Shown piece after piece: positions 1-5,610 of a stretch of 18,387 nucleotides of DNA (position 1 is its first letter; the number at the start of each line of letters is the position of its first letter). Under the pieces are notes generated by a model. That model was not told the DNA's origin. It saw only the letters and a program-made list of their open reading frames with translations, and did no database searches. Origin of the DNA: Stramenopiles sp. TOSAG23-3 (lineage: Eukaryota > Sar); contig LT642428.1 of assembly GCA_900128585.1 (NCBI GenBank), positions 1-18,387 on the forward strand. Direction: 5' to 3'. Made by a program: the position numbers and the translations under genes.

Positions 1-882
1 CATCTCCCCCATTGCCTATAAAACTTGATCCAGCAACCAACTTAACAGTTCCCCCACTGCCTTTGTCTTTCCCAGCACCACTTCCGAGCAAAGAAATCCC
101 TGCGTCAGAGAACACCATCCTTAGCTCAGGAGCGGGGGTGGACACGTTGTAGCGTGGGACAATGCCCTCGCTGTCGACAACATTGCTTTTTTGTATGTTA
201 AAATTATGGTGGACAGTACTAATGCCAACGTAAGTCTGGAGCGTTAGACTCCTGTCTCTCATATATGTTGTGTGCATAATGCCCTGAATGAGCCCAGCTG
301 TTAGATTTCGGGGCACAACTTTTAGGTCTTCAATTCCTGTTTGCGCTGGATCATAGCCATCAAAATTATAAGCACTTCCGGCGTTGATTTTCAAAATTGG
401 GACCCCGTGAGTAGTGTCGCCGGGGAAATCGTGCGTCAGCAGCAGCTTGGCCGTCTGCACGGCGTTCGCTGCCGAAGAAACTCTAAGAAAATATCCACCA
501 ACAAAAACGGTCTCACCGGGGGCTATGATATTAACTGCAGTAGTGTACAGTGTTAAGTGTCGAACCCCTTTCGAGGCAGAGCATGTAATTTGCGTGTCAA
601 CGGTATACCCAGGCGATCCCGCCGGTGCCCCACCACCTCTTCCACCCCTCCGTTGTCCGCTGCTTGATGCCTTTGACTGCCCCCCCCCCCAACTGGGCCA
701 TTCGCATCCAAAATGTAAAAACTTCTTGTCATTGGGTCTCCAATAGTAGTAGCCGGTTCTCCTGCCGCACTGAGCGGCAAATAAAACATTAAAAAAACTG
801 TAAGGAACAGAACTACAACAGTTTTTGAGGGGAGATTAATGGATTTCGATTTTACATGCGCAGCGGTCATCTCGAATGGCAA
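1..882 (-). CDS. Secreted glycine-rich surface/wall-like protein, 3'-partial, frame broken at a G11 run
   Basis: Starts at the ATG at 882-880. The first ~45 residues contain a short polar N-terminus and a strongly hydrophobic stretch (VVVLFLTVFLMFYL) ending in LSAAGEP, which looks like a signal peptide. The initial frame runs to a poly-G run (C11 on the plus strand, 680-690) and then into a non-conserved tail with a stop near 553. From that run leftward, a different frame is open without a stop to the edge of the window. It encodes about 220 residues: a Gly/Arg-rich linker, a beta-rich section (e.g. TLYTTAVNIIAPGETVFVGG), and the beginning of GSGGTVKLVAGSS-type glycine repeats. One extra G, or two fewer, joins the frames, so I treat this as a single gene with a homopolymer length error or a real slip. 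The glycine repeats resemble repeats of algal/protist secreted proteins (inference). No family is recognised. The 3' end lies outside the window. Confidence 0.7.
680..690. repeat. C11 homopolymer (G11 in the sense of gene 1) at a frame break
   Basis: Eleven consecutive C on the plus strand. The reading frame of gene 1 enters with GTT-GGG and would continue into the long downstream frame only if the run were 12 or 9 bases. The run sits between the signal-peptide region and the body of the protein. Confidence 0.9.
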
Positions 883-1181
883 TTTTTTCTTCTAATCGTA
901 TGCTCTATTTCAAATTTTCAAAAGGATCGGCACGCTTCGCCTTTCAATAACCGGTATCTTACGCAGTCCTGGTATATGTACACGCACAAAGCAATTTTTA
1001 TTGCCGTATGTTTTTGCAAAACGTTACCGTTCTTTATTCCAAATAATATATACGTGCCTTACAAACTACTTATGCATACTGGTGATCATCTTTTTAATGC
1101 ATTCTTGATTCTTATTTAATCTTAAGAATCAAATAAAAAATCAATCATTTTAAAATACGTACAAAAGTTCATTTGAAAATC

Positions 1182-1285
1182 GAGGAGACGACGAAGAAGG
1201 AAAGGAGGAAGGAGGAAGGAGGAAGGAGGAGGAAGAAGGAAAGGAGGAAGGAAGGAGGAAGAAGGAAGGAGGAAGGAAGGAGGAG
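1182..1285 (+). repeat. GGA/GAA purine microsatellite
   Basis: About 100 bases composed almost only of A and G on the plus strand, in irregular GGA, GAA and GGAA units. It lies in the spacer between two divergent genes. It may be simple replication slippage or a GAGA-type promoter element. No coding frame is supported across it. Confidence 0.9.
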
Positions 1286-1674
1286 AATTATAGTAAACTC
1301 ATTCACTCATTCACCAATCAAAGTCAATGAATTACATTTATAAAACAGCCGTTCTATATTCTATATAGTACGAGTATCTAATGACAGATGACAGACTACG
1401 TCGTCTAGATAATTCATATTAATATAGGGGAAAACAACTACAAGTATACGATTACCGTACTATATACAATCGTGTACAGTGAAGTACGAGGAAGAGGAGA
1501 GAGTCCATCATTCTCAGAATTCTTTACTTCTTCTTCTGGCTATTTCTGTATATTGATAGGAATTTTTATTTTGAATAGTACTTGTAATATGTATAATCAT
1601 ATTTTTCTTGCTCATAAAATATAAAAAACGGCTTTCTGGTACTGTGTCGTTGTTTATTTTTTTTATTATAATAA

Positions 1675-1683
1675 TAGTCGTCT
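1675..1683 (+). promoter_or_regulatory. TAGTCGTCT element, copy 1
   Basis: Exact 9-mer, also present at 15657-15665 and 18289-18297. This copy is about 145-150 nt upstream of the proposed ATG of gene 2 and next to a purine-rich stretch. Function is inferred from position only. Confidence 0.35.
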
Positions 1684-1827
1684 CAAAAGAGAAGCAGAAG
1701 AAGTGAAGAAGAAAAATAATAATACCACTAAGCTAAATAGACCGATGATGAAGATTTTATTAATTAAAATCTGTTCTCTCTTCAATTCGATATTTCCTGG
1801 ATACTACAATATAGGTTTTCGCAGATA

Positions 1828-3373
1828 ATGAATCAAGACAATGAACAACGATCGACCTTCTTAAAAAGCGTAAAGTTGTTTTGGTTTATAGAAATCTGTG
1901 AAAGGCTTGCTGCGCTCGTTGCTTACTGCCAGCATGATCACATCTAAAACCCTCGTGGCCATTGGGTACAAAAACATCCAGTATGCTGGGGCTGGGGAGT
2001 GGAGCACGAATGACAAAATACTGGATCCGAATACCACGATTGATGGATACATGAACAAGTTGGAAAGTTTGAAAGAAATGAAACAACAACATTTTTCACC
2101 ATCCCGCGTTGGAACGATAAGAGCCTCGAATTTTTCCCGCTCCATTAAAACACCAGCATATTCCGATGCACGACGAATTAGAACATCTAGGCAAAGGCAG
2201 TTGAACAACCTGCACAGTCGACTGACGCATGTTGGTAAAAGCATCTCCACTCCGAATATTTTTTCATTTAAGCGACAGCATAGACAAATTGGCACAACTG
2301 GGCGCAACAGTTGGAAGAAAGAGCGCGCGATCAAGAACAGACGAAGTCAATCGCTAAAAGTAAAATTAAAATTTAACAAAGCTAAACAACCAAGACCGCT
2401 CACTTTTGCAGAAATGGAAAATTTGGAAGAAGCAAAGCGACAGCGAAGTATAAATTTGCTGGATTTGGGAGATTCCTTGTCTGTCCAAGTATGCAGTGTA
2501 AATAAAAGCATTCGTAAAGTCCAATTTGGATTTAGAGCTCGTCAAAAAAATGGTTCTGAGGAGGAAGGCGATAACGACGGCAGCGGTAGGAATTCTCCAA
2601 CGACACACTACGTCGGAAACAATCTGAATACCGATGGAAGCAAACCTGCAGATACGCAACCATCGAACTCCTCTACTCGCCCGAGTACTGTTCAATTTAA
2701 TTTTTCAGGCATTGGTCAACCCTTCGGGTCACAGCACAAAAGCGATGAATTTGGTGCTGACCGTCCTAAAATATTGTGCAAAAAAGACTTGTACATGGAG
2801 AGTTTACTGGCAAAACAAAAGATTTTGGAAGGTGCTGTACAGCCTGCGCCTGCAGCATTGGAGCTCGCCATTTCTCGCATAGAATCTGGTGAGGCAGCGG
2901 CCAATAACGACGAAGTGCAACGTTCAGGGCAAAATAACCCGGAGCCCATTGCAACCCAGTCCGAAAATAGAGACGTGGGAGTAGAGGTTCCCATAGAAGA
3001 TCCACCTATAGAACCAGAAAGGCGCTGCGTGTCACCATCCGTAGAGTTTAAATCGTTGTTCAATTACGACGATGTGCCCGTTTACAAAGAGGATAATGAA
3101 AGCGAAGAAGGGCTTTCTGTCAAATTGAAAATTACAAAATCTATGGAGAGTGAAGAATCCCACCAAATTCATGGTGTTTGGCCCAGGCAAACAGGGGTCG
3201 GCCGCCCGAGTAGAGTAAATATACTAGCATCCGATGAGTATAACAACCCGATGCAAAAACGAGGCCCGTCTCTGGCAATGGCAAATGAACCCTGGTCACC
3301 TCCCAGTACCGCAGGAGGACACAGTATTCGACCTTTTACCCCCGGCACTGATTTGCAAGAGTGGTTTCAGTGA
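1828..3373 (+). CDS. Hypothetical disordered protein, probably with a 22-nt first intron
   Basis: A long frame is open from 1892 to a TGA at 3371-3373 and is preceded by an in-frame TAG at 1889-1891. Its first ATG is at 1934, giving 479 residues. A better 5' end may be the ATG at 1828. Fourteen codons, starting MNQDNEQ, lead to a GT-AG segment at 1870-1891 (GTAAAG...TTTATAG, T-rich, 22 nt), whose removal joins the long frame at KSVKGLL and gives about 507 residues. The protein has no signal peptide or membrane segment. The first third is basic and Ser/Arg-rich. The middle has Asn/Ser/Thr-rich low complexity. The last third is acidic and ends in a Pro-rich tail (EPWSPPS, IRPFTPGTDL). No domain is recognised. 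It is likely a structural or cytoskeletal protein (inference). An AATAAA lies just after the stop (3375-3380), and a 3' motif copy at 3553-3570. Confidence 0.75.
1870..1891 (+). other. Candidate 22-nt spliceosomal intron in gene 2
   Basis: Begins GTAAAG and ends TTTATAG, with T-rich content between. It falls exactly on codon boundaries, removes an in-frame TAG (1889-1891) and joins the ATG frame at 1828 to the long frame. Twenty-two nt would be exceptionally short. The alternative is simply that translation starts at the ATG at 1934. Confidence 0.45.
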
Positions 3374-3436
3374 CAATAAAGAGCTCGGAAAGTATCTCAA
3401 ATATGAGTTAAATATTTACCAAGACTTTTACTATCA

Positions 3437-3456
3437 TAAATAACAGTCTAATTACA
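3437..3456 (-). repeat. Antisense relative of the 3' motif
   Basis: Reads AATTAGACTGTTATTTAT on the minus strand. It has two mismatches over 17 bases to the gene 3 copies at 4493 and 4556. It faces the sense copy at 3553-3570 as an inverted pair with about 100 bases between. Confidence 0.5.
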
Positions 3457-3552
3457 GGACCTAGATGGCATACGCATATGTTAGATATAATATCATATGA
3501 TATGATATTGATTTTGTTTTGAAATTATTGTTTTTGTTATCATAATAACAAG

Positions 3553-3570
3553 AAAAATTGGCTGTTATTT
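3553..3570 (+). promoter_or_regulatory. 3' motif AAAAATTGGCTGTTATTT, gene 2 copy
   Basis: Lies 180 nt after the stop of gene 2, in sense. It is preceded by AACAAG and followed by TATAG. The copy for gene 4 at 4801-4830 has the same flanks (AACAAG before, TATTTAG after). It is a candidate 3'-end-formation or 3'-UTR element, and is also only 54 nt upstream of the proposed ATG of gene 3. Confidence 0.5.
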
Positions 3571-3623
3571 TATAGTGAAATTAAAATTTTTGTTAAATCA
3601 TCAATTTATATAAAAGAGTACAC

Positions 3624-4468
3624 ATGAACCCCTGGTCAGTACATAGTGTACAAGGACCGAGTGCAAAACTTCTTGTATAGCAACACGAAACCCGTAGTAT
3701 CTGCCGACTTCGTAGACAGGCTACGCGAGTGTTTGGAATCGGCGAATACAATTGTAGAAAAATCATCAGGGGACGGCTTTCATGCTGATGGCACCTGGAA
3801 CGGTGCAAATGACGTGGACTTTGGTGCATCGTTCGATGAAGAAGGTCGTTCAGAAATATCCCCGGCGCAGATGCCCCGAGTAAAAAGTCTTTCACCCCCA
3901 TTGTCAATAGAATCGAATGTCGATAACAGCAGTAGAGACACCGTAGATCTGATTCACGAATTACAAAATTCAGCCCATTCTGTGCCTTCTTTAAAGACCT
4001 CTAGCGGGCCGAAACTGGTGGCAGTTGTGCAGAAAGCGGGTCGAAAGTCTAACCAGGAGACGGACGGGGTGACTGTTTCAAATGACCATCGGGAAATGCC
4101 TACTTTGGACGCCGCCAAAAAAATGAAAACTGCCAACAACGTTGAAGATTCATCGCAAAATGCAAAGATTGACACAGAAACCTTTGTGCAAGACGAAATA
4201 CAAAATGACAGGCCATGGAGTGCATCTTCCACAAAGCGACCGTGGGATGTACGGGTACAGTTTACCAAAGTTGGCAAAACAGGTGCAGCATGACTTCGCA
4301 AAGCGAGTAAAGCGAGAGCAGATCATGGGGCAGAGTTTAGACGGGGAAGGGTCGATCATCGAAGCACTGGAGTCGTTATATCCTGTGCCAGAGTTTACAC
4401 TCGAGCAATTTGTCTCAGAGAGGGACTTTAAATCTTACCAAGACAGCGGCGAGCTGCCTGACTTTTGA
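3624..4468 (+). CDS. Hypothetical acidic/basic protein, three exons or two frame steps
   Basis: The main frame runs from about 3655 to 4293 but has no ATG near its start, since an in-frame TGA at 3625-3627 closes it upstream. An ATG at 3624 (MNPWS) in another frame fits as first exon if the 16-nt GT-AG segment 3639-3654 is removed. Near the end, the frame must step again. Removing 4255-4270 (16 nt) or 4249-4270 (22 nt) joins RPWDV to LAKQVQHDFAKRVKREQ and reaches the TGA at 4466-4468. The result is about 270 residues: an N-terminal helix-like part (FVDRLRECLESANTIVE), a disordered middle, and a basic then acidic C-terminus ending GELPDF. No domain is recognised. Single-base errors could explain the same breaks. 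Two identical 18-nt motif copies follow the stop. Confidence 0.65.
3639..3654 (+). other. Candidate 16-nt intron 1 of gene 3
   Basis: Sequence GTACATAGTGTACAAG, at a codon boundary after MNPWS, restoring the frame into DRVQNFLYSN. Deleting one G in the GG at 3654-3655 would restore the frame just as well, so this is only a candidate. Confidence 0.35.
4255..4270 (+). other. Candidate 16-nt (or 22-nt) intron 2 of gene 3
   Basis: Sequence GTACAGTTTACCAAAG. An upstream GT at 4249 gives a 22-nt alternative ending at the same AG. Both keep the frame into LAKQVQHD. It begins GTACA and ends AAG, as does the candidate at 3639-3654 of the same gene. There is no homopolymer here to blame for a sequencing slip. 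Confidence 0.45.
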
Positions 4469-4492
4469 CAGGGTTGGTTTTAAAGAACAAAT

Positions 4493-4510
4493 AATTACTC
4501 TGTTATTTAA
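4493..4510 (+). promoter_or_regulatory. 3' motif variant, gene 3 copy a
   Basis: AATTACTCTGTTATTTAA, 25 nt after the stop of gene 3 and preceded by AACAAAT. It shares the CTGTTATTT core with copies downstream of genes 2, 4 and 8. An identical 18-mer follows at 4556-4573. Confidence 0.5.
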
Positions 4511-4555
4511 AAAAAACAAATTATATAGTATGTTTTAAGACTCTCATTTTAAATC

Positions 4556-4573
4556 AATTACTCTGTTATTTAA
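4556..4573 (+). promoter_or_regulatory. 3' motif variant, gene 3 copy b
   Basis: Second exact copy of AATTACTCTGTTATTTAA, 63 nt after the first and 88 nt after the stop of gene 3. Confidence 0.5.
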
Positions 4574-4802
4574 TACATATAATACTACAATTAAGCCGCT
4601 GCTTGGAAAATCGTACAAGGATTGAGTCACCTATGAGTGAGATATCGGATGAGGCATTTAATGGACAAAAGGAATTAAATTGTTCATTGGAATATATCTC
4701 CTCAGTGATTGATTGACAACCAACAACGACACAAAATATTACATAATCAAGTTAGGATTAGGGTATGAGAAAGCTAAATTTAATTACTTAGTCTATTAGT
4801 CT

Positions 4803-4821
4803 AAATAACAGCCAATTTTCT
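4803..4821 (-). promoter_or_regulatory. 3' motif, gene 4 copy
   Basis: On the minus strand, GAAAATTGGCTGTTATTTA. Flanked by AACAA before and AG after, almost identical to the gene 2 copy at 3553-3570. Lies about 140 nt past the stop of gene 4, in its sense orientation. Confidence 0.5.
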
Positions 4822-4958
4822 TGTTTTAATGTACCAAGGTACTTTGGTAAAAAAATAATGCCAACCACCGGACTGTTTTGTTTCTTTTTACTCCCCATTT
4901 CCAAATATAGGAACACAGTACAGGTTTAAATACATAGAGATAGCATTTATTTAATTTA

Positions 4959-5448
4959 TTAAAATATCAGCAGCTCATCTTTCATCTCCAACACGTATCT
5001 TTGGCGCGAACTTGAAATGTTGCAAACGACTTTGTGATAACTATTTGAAACAAAGAGATCTTTATGAAAAAAGGATTTATTTTTTAGTTTTAACGTCAGA
5101 AAACTGGTTTCAGATAGATAAAAGTATGGTGGTGCATTTCGTTTTGCTGATACGTTCATAAAAATAAGTGTTTGTTCCGGTGGCGTTTGGTCTAAATCGT
5201 CCATTTCATACAAAATTGTCCCTCGGAACCGTAATTCCAAGTCATTCGAGGGCAAACAATTTATAAACGTTCGTTCAGGATCGGACAGGGCTTGAGGAAC
5301 GATTGCCTGGTCTAGACTTATGCATTTGGGCGTCGTCCTACCTTTTTTCTGGTATTTTCTTTCCGAATGCTTCCATACTTTGAAAATCGAGTCGGATTTT
5401 TTTTCGCGCCAAGGACACTGAACACTTTACAGAACATCTAAATAACAT
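4959..5448 (-). CDS. Hypothetical small protein with uncertain 5' end
   Basis: A frame open from about 5426 to a TAA at 4961-4959 encodes about 155 residues, but has no ATG before residue 73 or so (YEMDD). The nearest upstream ATG, at 5448, is in another frame. The two join with a one-base loss in the T8 run at 5397-5404 (A8 in sense), or with a 13-nt GT-AG segment at 5418-5430. Alternatively the ATG at 5437 joins by a 53-nt GT-AG intron at 5378-5430. The early part is basic (WREKKSDS, ERKYQKKGR). The rest is mixed and beta-like (LELRFRGTILYEMDDLDQ, PPYFYLSETSFLTLKLKNKSFF). No family is recognised. That it is a gene is supported by its length and by a 3' motif copy in sense about 140 nt beyond the stop. 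The stop of gene 5 lies only about 160 nt upstream. Confidence 0.5.
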
Positions 5449-5555
5449 GGCGTTTTTCTTGAAGAAAAACAACTTTTTATTTTTTTAGAGTAAGGATAAC
5501 TTTTACATTGAATAGCATTAAAACATTTTTTATCTAAAAATCAACAATCAACATC

Positions 5556-5563
5556 TATTTACA
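5556..5563 (-). promoter_or_regulatory. TGTAAATA in the 3' flank of gene 5
   Basis: On the minus strand TGTAAATA, preceded by an AACAAAAACAAAAC stretch, about 50 nt past the stop of gene 5. It matches the PUF-protein consensus UGUANAUA and also the TGTAA poly(A) signal known in green algae. It sits where other genes here have CTGTTATTT. Confidence 0.3.
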
Positions 5564-5610
5564 GTTTTGTTTTTGTTGTTGTTCTTAAAAGGCATTTCGT
5601 GCGTTACATA

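Larger units (their letters stand above)
883..1827. other. Divergent intergenic region between genes 1 and 2
   Basis: About 945 bases, AT-rich, with no supported gene. It holds a purine tract (1182-1285), a TACGTCGTCTA sequence (about 1397-1407), a TAGTCGTCT element (1675-1683), a T-rich stretch and a GAAGAA-rich stretch (about 1688-1725). It must contain the promoters of both flanking genes. A plus-strand frame at 856-1119 is antisense to the start of gene 1 and is not convincing. Confidence 0.7.
4469..4958. other. Convergent intergenic region between genes 3 and 4
   Basis: About 490 AT-rich bases with no supported gene. It contains two plus-sense motif copies (4493-4510, 4556-4573) belonging to gene 3, one minus-sense copy (4803-4821) belonging to gene 4, a short telomere-like TTAGGATTAGGG (4752-4763), and a TACCAA/TTGGTA inverted repeat (about 4832-4849). 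Confidence 0.7.

Noticed and set aside
856-1119. Plus-strand frame of 87 codons
   Set aside because: Antisense to the signal-peptide start of gene 1, AT-rich, with no coding character.
1182-1285. Purine tract considered as a CRISPR-like or tandem gene repeat
   Set aside because: No fixed repeat/spacer structure; it is an irregular microsatellite.
1861-2334. Minus-strand frame of 157 codons
   Set aside because: Lies antisense within gene 2. The composition (Cys/Leu/Phe) is that expected of a shadow frame.
3374-3443. Possible extension of gene 2 in another frame (DNKELGKYLKYELNIYQDFYYHK)
   Set aside because: Joining it would need a 10-nt intron or a frameshift right at the stop. More simply 3' UTR.
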